Source of the DNA: a virus
Virus record (IMG/VR): IMGVR_UViG_3300034283_001104
Span: 1-39,727 of that record
Length of the DNA stretch: 39,727 nt
Reading direction: 5' to 3' (one strand)
Both the position numbers and the translations under genes were made by a program. The notes below the pieces were generated by a model. It saw nothing but the letters and a program-made list of their open reading frames with translations. It was not told where the DNA came from and did no database searches. Below are positions 1 through 7,184 of this stretch, piece after piece (position 1 is the first letter of the stretch; each line of letters starts with the position of its first letter).

Positions 1-884
1 TGCGTCCCATCATGCAGGCCGCGTGGGCGACCCACTCGATCGCCGGCATCCTGTCGTCGACCGTCAACAAGTTCCTCCTCGCCGGTTTCAACGGCGTCGA
101 GAGCTCGTGGCGTTCGGTCTCTTCGGTTCGCTCGGTCAACGACTTCAAGACGATGACCAGCTACCGGCTCAACGGCGGCATGAAGTTCGAGAAGGTCGCC
201 AACGGTGGCGAGCTCAAGAACGCCGCTGCGAGCGACGAGAGCCGCACGATCTCGGCCGACACCTACGGGATCATGACGAGCGTGACCCGCACCGACCTCA
301 TCAACGATGATCTCGGCGCTCTGACCGCTGTCCCGCAGCGGATCGGTCGTGGTGGCGCTCTCGCCCTCAACGACGCCTTCTGGACTGAGTTCCAGGCGGG
401 CCACGGCTCGTGGTACACGTCGGGCCGGGGCAACCTGGAGTCGACGGCTGGCGCGCTCTCGCTCGCCAACCTGAAGAAGCTGGCGACGAAGTTCCGCAAG
501 CTCAAGGATCCTGACGGCAACCCCGTCGCGATCAACCCGGCTGTCCTGCTTGTGCCGGCGGACCTTGAGATCGCGGCTGCCGAGATCATGGGCTCGGCCC
601 TGCTCGTCGGCGGCTCGACCGCTGCCCCCAACGTGAACGTGCTCGCCGGCCGCTACCAGGTCGTTTCGACCTCGTACCTGACGAGCGCCGAGGACTACTA
701 CCTCGTGGCGAATCCCAGCGATTTGGCCGCGATGGAAGTGGCGTTCTTGAACGGCGTGCAGAGCCCGATCGTGGAGACGGCGGAAGCCGACTTCCAAACG
801 CTCGGCGTGCAGATGCGTGGCTACTTCGACTTTGGCGTCGCCAAGGCCGAATACCTCGCCTCCGTGAAGGGCGACGCGACCTAG
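1..884 (+). CDS. Major capsid protein, Mu gpT-like (5' partial)
   Basis: The reading frame is open from the first in-frame codon (base 3), so the true start lies upstream. The first ATG at 12 leaves 290 residues, close to a free Mu gpT-type head subunit. The C-terminal part, with FLNGVQSPIVETAEADF followed by GVQMRGYFDFGVA, is the most recognisable stretch of this capsid family. In many phages this domain is fused behind a prohead protease, so an upstream protease portion is possible; that is inference. A DUF2190 decoration gene follows, which supports the capsid call. A perfect 12-bp hairpin lies directly downstream. Confidence 0.85.
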   Translation, partial: RPIMQAAWATHSIAGILSSTVNKFLLAGFNGVESSWRSVSSVRSVNDFKTMTSYRLNGGMKFEKVANGGELKNAAASDESRTISADTYGIMTSVTRTDLINDDLGALTAVPQRIGRGGALALNDAFWTEFQAGHGSWYTSGRGNLESTAGALSLANLKKLATKFRKLKDPDGNPVAINPAVLLVPADLEIAAAEIMGSALLVGGSTAAPNVNVLAGRYQVVSTSYLTSAEDYYLVANPSDLAAMEVAFLNGVQSPIVETAEADFQTLGVQMRGYFDFGVAKAEYLASVKGDAT

Positions 885-899
885 TCTCACAAACCGTGA

Positions 900-931
900 C
901 CGCCGGGCGGGGGCCACCTCCCGCCCGGCGG
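900..931 (+). terminator. Strong GC-rich hairpin after capsid gene
   Basis: A perfect 12-bp inverted repeat (CCGCCGGGCGGG at 900-911, its complement at 920-931) with an 8-nt loop lies 16 bases after the capsid stop. No T-run follows, so it is not a textbook intrinsic terminator. It may be a 3' stabilising stem, a partial terminator or an attenuator that raises capsid mRNA over downstream genes. Confidence 0.5.
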
Positions 932-974
932 CATGATTCAACCAAACCCATTCCTCAGAAAGCAGGTGATCTCA

Positions 975-1298
975 ATGGCTGATTACGTTCAAGGCGACTG
1001 CCTGATCGACCACACGCCGACCTCCGCTGTTGCGGCCGGTGCCGTGGTCGTGCTCAACGACCTGGTGTGCGTGGCTCCCCGTGCCATCGCTGCCAACGCT
1101 CTCGGTGCGGTTTCTGTCGAAGGCGTCTGGTCGATGCCGAAGGCGACGGGTGCGATCGGTCAGGGTGCTCTCGTTTACTGGGACGCCACGGCCGGCAACA
1201 TCACGACGACCGCGACCAACAACAAGCGTGCGGGCAAGGCTGCGAAGGCGGCTGCGTCTGGCGACGCGAGCGTCCAGGTGCTCATCAACATCGGTTGA
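975..1298 (+). CDS. DUF2190 capsid decoration-type protein
   Basis: 107-residue protein of the DUF2190 family, small beta-rich proteins encoded next to phage capsid genes and believed to decorate or stabilise the head. Family hallmarks are the early GDCLIDHTP segment, alternating VAAGAVVVLNDLVCVA and IAANALGAVSVEGV strands, then VYWDATAGNITTT and a C-terminal AAKAAASGDASVQVLI. An upstream in-frame start at 933 would add 14 residues falling in the hairpin 3' flank. I chose 975 because AGGTG sits just before it and the family normally starts with this segment. Confidence 0.8.
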   Translation: MADYVQGDCLIDHTPTSAVAAGAVVVLNDLVCVAPRAIAANALGAVSVEGVWSMPKATGAIGQGALVYWDATAGNITTTATNNKRAGKAAKAAASGDASVQVLINIG

Positions 1299-1351
1299 GC
1301 ACGCGAGTCCACACCGCAACCCCCGGCAGGTGCGCTATCACCTCCAGCGCG

Positions 1352-1380
1352 CCGCCGGGGCGTTGCGGCGGTGGCTTTTC
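1352..1380 (+). terminator. Terminator-like hairpin
   Basis: CCGCCG (1352-1357) and CGGCGG (1366-1371) form a 6-bp stem with an 8-nt loop, followed by TGGCTTTTCTT. It may nest with an alternative outer pairing of CCCCGGC near 1321 with GCCGGGG near 1354. It lies between the decoration gene and the connector candidate. Partial termination is plausible, since genes on both sides run the same way. Confidence 0.45.
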
Positions 1381-1393
1381 TTGAAGGAAACAA

Positions 1394-1816
1394 ATGGCCG
1401 ACCTTCTCCGCTCCGGTTCAGCGTGGCTCGCCAACCAACTCAAGCAGTCGGCGGGGACGCTCTGTGCCTACAGGCGGGGGAACAATACGGCCCAGATGAC
1501 CGCCTCGATCAGCCGCTCGACGTTTGAGGCTCAGGGGCAAAACGGCGTGATCGAAGCCTGGGAGAGCCGCGACTACCTCGTGAAGACGGACGAGCTCCCG
1601 TATGGCGAGCCGAGGCGTGGCGACGTGATCTTCGAGACGCTTGACGGCGTGGCGACGTTGTATGAAGTCGCGGCCCCGCGTGGCGTGCCGATCTTCCACT
1701 ACGCCGATGCGTTCCAAACGATCCTCCGCATTCACACGAAGCAGATCGACCGCGACATCACGTTTATCGTGACTGAGCAGGGCGACGAAATCGTTATTCC
1801 GCTGGCAGTCGACTAA
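1394..1816 (+). CDS. Putative head-tail connector / head completion protein
   Basis: 140-residue protein with no motif I recognise. It starts with ADLLRSGSAWLANQLKQ, a helical stretch, then turns beta-rich and ends in a strand-like ITFIVTEQGDEIVIPLAV. Size and position (after capsid and decoration genes) match the small connector or stopper proteins of siphoviruses, including those distantly like lambda FII. GAAGGAAA before ATG 1394 is a good ribosome binding site. The role rests on position, so treat it as inference. A stand-alone structural protein of unknown role is the alternative. Confidence 0.5.
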   Translation: MADLLRSGSAWLANQLKQSAGTLCAYRRGNNTAQMTASISRSTFEAQGQNGVIEAWESRDYLVKTDELPYGEPRRGDVIFETLDGVATLYEVAAPRGVPIFHYADAFQTILRIHTKQIDRDITFIVTEQGDEIVIPLAVD

Positions 1817-1824
1817 GGGACCAC

Positions 1825-3180
1825 ATGGCACTCCAGAAGCGCGTCAGCGAATTGCCCGCCGTCACGACTGTTGCAGGGACCGACCTGCTGATCGTGTCGA
1901 GCAACAACGCCACGAAGCGGACGAGCGTCCAGCAGATAGGGGCGTTCTTCCAGGCGAACGGTGTCGCTGGCCCGCAGGGGCCGGTTGGCCCGGCGGGGGC
2001 TCCCGGTGCGACCAACTACACCCAACTGACGAACGTCCCCGCGAGCTTCCCGCCCTCGGCCCACGGCCACACGATTGCCGAAGTCAGCGGATTGTCGGCG
2101 GCCCTCGACGGCAAGCAGGCGGCGGGCTCTTACGTCCTCACGACCGACGCCCGCCTGTCTGACGCCCGCCAGCCGCTCACCCATCAGCACACAGCGGCAC
2201 AAATCAGCGACTTCACGTCGGCCGTCATCGCCGCCGCCCCGCCGACGGTTGACGCTTCGCTACTCACGCAGGGTACTCTCCCCGACGCTCGTATCTCCTC
2301 GGCAATCGCCCGCACGAGCGACGTTTCCGCTGCGGTCGCTGCCTTGGTCAACTCATCGCCAGCGAGCCTCGACACGCTGGCCGAGCTCGCCCAGGCTTTG
2401 AACAATGACGCTTCGTTTGCGACCACCGTGACGAACAGCCTCGCCGCAAAAGCCCCGCTGGCGAGCCCGACTTTCACCGGAACGGTTAGCGGCGTCACAA
2501 AGTCGATGGTCGGCCTCGGCAGCGTCGATAACACGAGCGATGCCTCAAAGCCTGTCTCGACGGCCCAGGCCGCCGCTGACGCCGCCGTAGCGTCGGCTGC
2601 CGCGTCGGACGCCACGACCAAGGCCAACGCCGCCCAGGCCGCAGCGGTGCAGCGGGCAAATCACACTGGAACGCAGACCGCATCCACGATCTCCGATTTC
2701 ACGACGGCAGCCTCGGCTGCCGCCCCGGTGCAGTCGGTCGCGGGCCGCACGGGTGCCGTGACGATTGCGGCTGCGGACGTGTCGGGCCTCGGCTCGCTCG
2801 CCACGCAGAGCAGCGTCTCGTATGCGAGCCTGTCTGGGGTGCCAAGCACCTTCGCCCCGGCGGCCCACAAGGCGAGCCACTCGACGGGCGGCTCGGACGC
2901 TCTCACGCCCGCCGACATCGGGGCCAGTGCGCTCGATCATACGCATAGCGCAAGTCAGGTGACTTCGGGCCAGTTCGACGTTGCCCGAATCCCCAGCCTC
3001 CCCGCCTCGCAGATCGGAAGCGGTGTGCTGGCTACCGCGAGGCTCGGCAGCGGCACCGCATCGGCGTCGAATTATTTGCGTGGCGATGGGGCGTGGGTCG
3101 CCGCGCCCGTGACCAGCGTAAACGGGCAAACGGGGGCCGTAACCGTAGCGGCTTCCGCAAAGAAATTCTGGTGGATGTAG
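1825..3180 (+). CDS. Tail- or head-fibre protein with collagen-like and HxHT repeats
   Basis: 451 residues. The N-terminal ~45 residues look like a virion-anchoring domain (RVSELPAVTTVAGTDLLIVSSNN). A short collagen-like Gly-x-y run near residues 48-66 follows, then repeated fibre motifs: GHTIAEVSGL, HQHTAAQISDF, NHTGTQTASTISDF, THSASQVTSGQF. Two segments, VAGRTGAVTIAA and VNGQTGAVTVAA, are clear internal repeats. The protein ends abruptly in AKKFWWM without a large receptor-binding head. It is probably a trimeric shaft, with tip function supplied by the two genes just downstream. Its place between head-completion and tail-tube genes is unusual, so a capsid or neck fibre is possible. Confidence 0.75.
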   Translation: MALQKRVSELPAVTTVAGTDLLIVSSNNATKRTSVQQIGAFFQANGVAGPQGPVGPAGAPGATNYTQLTNVPASFPPSAHGHTIAEVSGLSAALDGKQAAGSYVLTTDARLSDARQPLTHQHTAAQISDFTSAVIAAAPPTVDASLLTQGTLPDARISSAIARTSDVSAAVAALVNSSPASLDTLAELAQALNNDASFATTVTNSLAAKAPLASPTFTGTVSGVTKSMVGLGSVDNTSDASKPVSTAQAAADAAVASAAASDATTKANAAQAAAVQRANHTGTQTASTISDFTTAASAAAPVQSVAGRTGAVTIAAADVSGLGSLATQSSVSYASLSGVPSTFAPAAHKASHSTGGSDALTPADIGASALDHTHSASQVTSGQFDVARIPSLPASQIGSGVLATARLGSGTASASNYLRGDGAWVAAPVTSVNGQTGAVTVAASAKKFWWM

Positions 3181-3189
3181 GAGTAGCGA

Positions 3190-3549
3190 ATGCCAATCCC
3201 TGACCTGTGCAATCCGACGAAGGTCGAAGCGAAGAACGCCAAACTGGCGGTCACAACGTCGGCCACTGCGATCATCAGCAACGGAGCCGCCAGCAATAAG
3301 ACGCTCCGCGTCGTGTCGCTCTACGTCTCCAACGTCGATGGTGTGGATGCCGCGAGCGTCACCGTGTCTATCTTCGACGGCAGCGTGACGCGGCATATCT
3401 GCAATACCGTGTCCGTTCCCGCCGACTCCACGCTTTCTGTCATCACCCGCGAGGACGTTGTGTATCTCATGGAAGGCGATGCCCTGCGGCTGACTGCCAG
3501 CAATAACGGCGACTTGGAAGCCATCGTTTCCTACGAAGAGATTTCGTAA
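3190..3549 (+). CDS. Small beta-rich virion protein, probable fibre accessory
   Basis: 119 residues, strongly beta-patterned: LRVVSLYVSN, ASVTVSIFDG and LRLTASNNGDLEAIVSYEEIS. There are no catalytic motifs and no signal peptide. It resembles small jelly-roll or Ig-like phage structural proteins encoded beside fibres. It starts 9 bases after the fibre stop behind GGAG and its stop overlaps the ATG of the adhesin at 3549, so the three genes are translationally linked. I infer assembly on the same fibre; the exact function is not recognised. Confidence 0.55.
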   Translation: MPIPDLCNPTKVEAKNAKLAVTTSATAIISNGAASNKTLRVVSLYVSNVDGVDAASVTVSIFDGSVTRHICNTVSVPADSTLSVITREDVVYLMEGDALRLTASNNGDLEAIVSYEEIS

Positions 3550-4586
3550 TGCCCCGCCGCAACGGTTCTTACTTCGGGTTGACGGTGAACCCCACCCCCT
3601 CCGTCGCCAGCGGCATCTGGCGGGTGCGGGAGGCAGAGGAGTTTCTGCGGGTCAACAAGTGGCCCGCCACCCCCGGCGTGCCGGGTTCGCCGGTCGGCAT
3701 TGCTGGCAACGCCCAAGTCTCTCTCACTTGGTCGGCCCCAACGCTTGGTTCGCCGCCGACTGATTACCAAGTGCAGTATTCGTCCAACTCGGGATCAACG
3801 TGGACGACGTTTGCCGATGGCACCAGCACCGCAACGTCTGCGGTAGTCACTGGCCTGACGAATGGCACCGGCTACATCTTCCGCGTGCGGGCCGTGAACG
3901 CGCTGGGCGAGGGGCCGTATGGAAGCGCGAGCGGCGTTGTGACGCCAGTGGCTCTTGATGTTGCCCTGCTCCTCCACTTCGACGGCACGAACGGAAGCAC
4001 GACGTTCACTGACTCGTCAGGTAATGGGGTGGCGGTGACGGCAAATGGCAATGCGCAGATCAGCACGGCACAGTCGAAGTTTGGCGGGGCGAGCGGGTAC
4101 TTCGATGGCAGCGGCGATTCGATTTCTTTTGAAGACCTGCAACTCGGCACGGGCGACTTCACCGTCGAAATGTGGTTCAAGACGACCAGCACCAACCAGT
4201 ACGCGCAACTCATCGGCAACGAGGGCTTCAGCGAGTTTTATTTTGGATGGACACTTCTAATCAATAACGACGGCTTCGGCGGCGGGCAGATTGCCGTATA
4301 TCGCGATGGCGGATTCGTTGTAGCCAGTTCCTCCGGCGACTGGTCCGACGACGCATGGCATCACATTGCGCTCGTGCGGTCTGGATCGACGGTGACGCTC
4401 TACATCGACGGCGCGGTCTACGGCACGGCAACCGACACCGGCTCGTGGAACGGGGATGCGTATTTCGTCGGCCGAAACAACCAGTTCTTCGGACGCGACC
4501 TTATCGGCTACATCGACGAACTACGCATCGTCAAAGGCACTGCCGTCTACACGGCGAACTTCACGCCGCCGACTGCGCCGTTCTAA
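3549..4586 (+). CDS. FN3 plus LamG-like adhesin
   Basis: 345 residues in three parts. The N-terminal ~40 residues probably attach it to the virion. Residues ~45-130 form a fibronectin type III domain (PGSPVGIAGNAQVSLTWSAP to YIFRVRAVNALGEGPYG). Residues ~135-345 form a concanavalin A/LamG sandwich (LLLHFDGTNGSTTFTDSSG, FTVEMWFKT, WHHIALVRSGSTVTLYIDG, GYIDELRIVKG). Such modules bind surface glycans or proteins in phage adhesins. The FN3-LamG pair is also present at the C-terminus of the fibre at 18057-20006, with closing residues YTANFTPPTAPF shared exactly, so one is probably a copy of the other. Confidence 0.8.
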   Translation: MPRRNGSYFGLTVNPTPSVASGIWRVREAEEFLRVNKWPATPGVPGSPVGIAGNAQVSLTWSAPTLGSPPTDYQVQYSSNSGSTWTTFADGTSTATSAVVTGLTNGTGYIFRVRAVNALGEGPYGSASGVVTPVALDVALLLHFDGTNGSTTFTDSSGNGVAVTANGNAQISTAQSKFGGASGYFDGSGDSISFEDLQLGTGDFTVEMWFKTTSTNQYAQLIGNEGFSEFYFGWTLLINNDGFGGGQIAVYRDGGFVVASSSGDWSDDAWHHIALVRSGSTVTLYIDGAVYGTATDTGSWNGDAYFVGRNNQFFGRDLIGYIDELRIVKGTAVYTANFTPPTAPF

Positions 4587-4619
4587 GTGCTGTCTTCCCA
4601 CAACATACGGTCGTGAACC

Positions 4620-4659
4620 GTCAAGGATTCCTTGACAGTTGCGCTACTCACCTTAGAGA
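4620..4659 (+). promoter_or_regulatory. Inverted repeat with TTGACA box upstream of accessory pair
   Basis: GTCAAGG (4620-4626) and CCTTGAC (4630-4636) form a perfect 7-bp inverted repeat with a 3-nt centre. Its right arm overlaps a consensus -35 box TTGACA (4632-4637), followed after 16 bp by a weak -10 (TAGAGA, 4654-4659). It is the only obvious signal in the 122-bp gap before the gene at 4709, so I read it as a promoter with overlapping operator for the accessory pair. A simple hairpin terminator for the adhesin operon is the alternative. Confidence 0.4.
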
Positions 4660-4708
4660 CGGCATTCCGGGGCATTTCAGAAGTGGACTCGGCGCGTAGT
4701 CTTGGGGC

Positions 4709-5035
4709 ATGGACCCAAAACACGAGCCGACGCGAGTGGTCGAAGTCTTCATGGCGGGCGACATCGACCACGCCAAACGAGTGATCCGGCGTTTCTGTCG
4801 TGACGTTCCCTGCTGCGTCACCGTCACGCCGACGACCTACATCTACCGGGGCGGCGAGGAGGCCGGGTTCGTCGTGGGCTTCCGCAACTACCCGCGATTT
4901 CCGACAGACGGCTACACGCTGCGGGAAACGGCGCGCGACCTCGCCGAGCGGCTGCGTGAGGAACTGAGCCAAGATTCCTACATGACCGTGGGCGCTGGCG
5001 GAATGACCACCTGGAGCACGACTCGCGATGCCTGA
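4709..5035 (+). CDS. Hypothetical protein preceding PP-loop gene
   Basis: 108 residues, not recognised as a known family. It reads as a compact alpha/beta protein: VVEVFMAGDIDHAKRVIRRFCRD, then a beta segment with CCVTVTPTTYIYRGGEEAGFVVGF, then a helix TLRETARDLAERLREEL. The DIDHAKRVIRRFC start and RDLAERL helix recall small phage proteins found beside nucleotide or sulfur-transfer enzymes, but I cannot name it. It overlaps the next gene by 8 bases, so the two are almost certainly co-translated and may work together. Confidence 0.6.
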   Translation: MDPKHEPTRVVEVFMAGDIDHAKRVIRRFCRDVPCCVTVTPTTYIYRGGEEAGFVVGFRNYPRFPTDGYTLRETARDLAERLREELSQDSYMTVGAGGMTTWSTTRDA

Positions 5036-5879
5036 GCACCACTTCCTGAATCTTGGGGCTGGCGTGCAGTCCACGGCCCTTTATCTGATGGCGATTGACG
5101 GCGAGGTTCCGGCTATCGACGCCGCCATCTTCGCGGACACGCAGGAGGAGCCGGACGATGTTTACTCGCATTTGGCGTGGCTGGAATCGCTGGGAGGCCC
5201 GCCGATCCTGCGAATAACGGCAGGCAGGCTAGGAGACGCTCTGGAAGCTGGTGCGGACGCCAAGGGCAACCGCCGGACGGACGGCGGCCACTACATCCAA
5301 ATCCCCGTCTACACGAAGATGGCTGACGGCACGACCAGCCTGACGCGCCGCCAATGCACGGCGGACTACAAGGTAAAGCCGATTGAATCGATGATTCGCG
5401 AGCGGGTCGGCGGGCAGCCTGGGCGGCCAATCCCCAAGGATGTGACCGTCACGCAGTACATGGGCCTGTCATACGACGAGCCCAAGCGGGTGATCCGGGT
5501 GAAGCAGCGGTTCATGGAGAAGCCCGCAAACTGGAAGGTAGAGTTCCCGCTGTGGGACTTGGAAATGACGCGGGCAGATTGCGTGGCCTACCTCAAAGGC
5601 CGCGTGCCGCATCCCGTGCCACGATCCGCCTGCACCTTCTGCCCGTTCAAACGAAACGACGAGTGGCGGCACCTTCGAGACACGGACGCTAAGGGCTGGG
5701 AGCGGGCGGTCTACATCGACAAGGTATGCCGCACCGGCACCGGCCTTGATGCCGCCCGTTATGTCCACCGCGACTGCGTGCCGCTGGATCAAGTCGATCT
5801 ACGCGAGGCAGACCAGAAGAGCGGGCAGATGCACTTGCGAGGGTTCGTGGACGAGTGCGAGGGGTATTGCGGGAACTGA
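5028..5879 (+). CDS. PP-loop ATPase, PAPS reductase/DndC-like family
   Basis: 283 residues. The N-terminus carries an adenylating PP-loop (GAGVQST, residues 10-16), characteristic of the ATP pyrophosphatase fold shared by PAPS reductases, DndC and tRNA-thiolation enzymes. Further family marks are RRQCTADYKVKP (Cys110) and SACTFCPF with Cys202 and Cys205, which could bind a metal or iron-sulfur cluster or carry sulfur. Phage members are usually labelled PAPS reductase, but no sulfate-assimilation or dnd genes are nearby, so DNA, RNA or small-molecule sulfur chemistry is open. With the overlapping 4709 gene it forms a moron-like pair inside the structural genes. Confidence 0.75.
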   Translation: MPEHHFLNLGAGVQSTALYLMAIDGEVPAIDAAIFADTQEEPDDVYSHLAWLESLGGPPILRITAGRLGDALEAGADAKGNRRTDGGHYIQIPVYTKMADGTTSLTRRQCTADYKVKPIESMIRERVGGQPGRPIPKDVTVTQYMGLSYDEPKRVIRVKQRFMEKPANWKVEFPLWDLEMTRADCVAYLKGRVPHPVPRSACTFCPFKRNDEWRHLRDTDAKGWERAVYIDKVCRTGTGLDAARYVHRDCVPLDQVDLREADQKSGQMHLRGFVDECEGYCGN

Positions 5880-5883
5880 ACTG

Positions 5884-6040
5884 CGCTCTTGCACCAGAAG
5901 AGCGAAAGCTAGGTAGTTGCGAACGAGTACCTAGCATTTGTTGCCGAAACGTATCCGAAGCGACACGTTTTCCGTATGAATGCTGATACAATCTGGGCGT
6001 TCGCGATTCGCGAAAGGCGAAAGTTATCGAAATCCGATAA
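5884..6040. repeat. Field of five perfect inverted repeats
   Basis: The 182-bp gap between 5879 and 6062 holds five non-overlapping inverted repeats: CGCTCTT/AAGAGCG at 5884-5904, GCTAGGTA/TACCTAGC at 5908-5935, AAACGT/ACGTTT at 5947-5970, TTCGCGA-T-TCGCGAA at 6000-6014 and TTATCG/CGATAA at 6024-6040. An extended -10 (TGATACAAT, 5984-5992) lies between the third and fourth, without a good -35. The arms differ in sequence, so they are not copies of one operator. They could be binding sites for several factors, a structured leader RNA, or cruciform-forming DNA. Confidence 0.6.
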
Positions 6041-6061
6041 ACCGTAGTAACCTCGCTATAC

Positions 6062-6274
6062 ATGATTGCCACACTGCGATTCGACCTGAGCGACACGGAC
6101 GACGCCTTGGAGCATCGGTATGCCCTGGCTGGGCGGGAGGCGCTGCTCGCGTTGGAGGCGATTGAGCAGCACATTCGCGGGCGGCTGAAGCACGGCGAGC
6201 CAACGGACGCCCGCAAGGAACTGGAAGAAATACGCAGCACACTTCCTTACGAATTGTTGAATCTGTTGCAGTGA
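6062..6274 (+). CDS. Small conserved phage protein
   Basis: 70 residues starting IATLRFDLSDTDDALEHRYAL. The layout of an acidic strand, a His-containing helix and a final ARKELEEIRSTL helix recalls a family of ~70-residue phage proteins (strand, helix AL..LE..IR..LKHG, then a helix with R..L..I). Function is unknown. It begins directly after the inverted-repeat field and may be expressed from the extended -10 there. No strong ribosome binding site is visible, so the start is less certain. Confidence 0.6.
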   Translation: MIATLRFDLSDTDDALEHRYALAGREALLALEAIEQHIRGRLKHGEPTDARKELEEIRSTLPYELLNLLQ

Positions 6275-6366
6275 GATCGTTTCTGAAACATTTCCCATTC
6301 GATATGTTACGCCAGTTTTTTTGCGAAAAACCCCGACACTGCGATACAGAAATCAGAGAGGGACAG

Positions 6367-6474
6367 ATGATTGACGAGATGGCCGAATCGAAGCTGCCAG
6401 CATTGTTGCTGCGAACGCTGGTGGCCCTTTGGCGTACACAGCCAACCGGACTGAAGGCAAACCTGCGCTCTTGA
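6367..6474 (+). CDS. Possible 35-residue small protein
   Basis: An ATG at 6367 behind GAGAGGGACAG encodes 35 residues beginning IDEMAESKLPALLLRTLVALW, an amphipathic to hydrophobic helix. The frame also has a GTG at 6271 overlapping the previous stop, giving 67 residues, but codons between 6271 and 6366 lack the GC-rich third positions of nearby genes and the stretch is AT-rich. I therefore prefer the shorter start. It could be a small membrane-active peptide or not a gene at all. Confidence 0.35.
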   Translation: MIDEMAESKLPALLLRTLVALWRTQPTGLKANLRS

Positions 6475-6490
6475 GCGAAGGGAGAGTCAG

Positions 6491-6616
6491 ATGGGCCAGC
6501 AACAACTCCCCTTCATGCCGCCGGTCGCCAGATGCAACCGATGCAACGACCGGAAGGACAGCAACGGCCCATGCCCACGCTGCGGCTGCCCTGAGTTCCG
6601 GCTGGCTAAGAGTTGA
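6491..6616 (+). CDS. 41-residue zinc-ribbon microprotein
   Basis: An ATG at 6491 preceded by AAGGGAGAGTCAG opens a 41-residue frame ending at 6616. It holds two Cys pairs, CNRC and CPRCGC, about 10 residues apart, the pattern of a rubredoxin-like zinc ribbon. Codon use is typical of the neighbouring genes. Proteins of this type bind nucleic acid or partner proteins. It follows two other very small genes in the same direction, forming an accessory micro-operon before the tail genes. Confidence 0.6.
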   Translation: MGQQQLPFMPPVARCNRCNDRKDSNGPCPRCGCPEFRLAKS

Positions 6617-6719
6617 CCAAGTGCGCTATCGCGGCGAGAGACGCCCGCCACCCCCTCACTCGCGCCCGCCGGCCGTGCCATTCTGCTAGGGAATCCCCCA
6701 ACGGTTCCCGAGCAGGCCA

Positions 6720-7181
6720 ATGCCGTCCTACCTTCGCGAAATTGCCGACGCTCTTGCGGCCAGCCTCAATACCGTGTCGTGGGAACTTTCGCCGATCACG
6801 ATCGAGCGAAAGAACTGGGTCACGGTCGACATTGAGGGCATGGCGAACCCCGTGATTTACGTCACGCCGGGCAACGCCGACGTGCAACGCATCGGTCGCC
6901 AGCAGAGCCAGATCGACTACACGGCCCACGTCTTCATCGGCCGCCACGTCTCGACCGACCAGGAGGTCGACCAGATGATCGACCTGGCCGGCGAGGTGCT
7001 GCTCCAGATCCGGGCGCACGATTTCACCGACGTTGAGGAATGGCCCGGTGGCGTCACGAGCCCCGAGAGCTCTAGTATCGAGATCAACCCAGACGACGCT
7101 CTCAACGACCGCAACGTCTGGCGGGCAGTCATCACGGCTACCTACCGGGTGCTTGAGAGTGATAATCTCCCGGTGGAGTGA
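6720..7181 (+). CDS. Putative tail terminator / neck protein
   Basis: 153 residues: helix YLREIADALAASLN, strands WVTVDIEGMANPVIYVTPGN, then VDQMIDLAGEVLLQIRAHDF and a C-terminal strand WRAVITATYRVLES. The order helix, beta hairpin, helix and strand, with the size and place before a gp10-like gene, fits the tail terminator or minor tail proteins (lambda gpU-like role) that cap the tail tube. No sequence motif proves it. The start at 6720 is the first ATG with typical coding bias. Confidence 0.6.
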   Translation: MPSYLREIADALAASLNTVSWELSPITIERKNWVTVDIEGMANPVIYVTPGNADVQRIGRQQSQIDYTAHVFIGRHVSTDQEVDQMIDLAGEVLLQIRAHDFTDVEEWPGGVTSPESSSIEINPDDALNDRNVWRAVITATYRVLESDNLPVE

Positions 7182-7184
7182 CGC

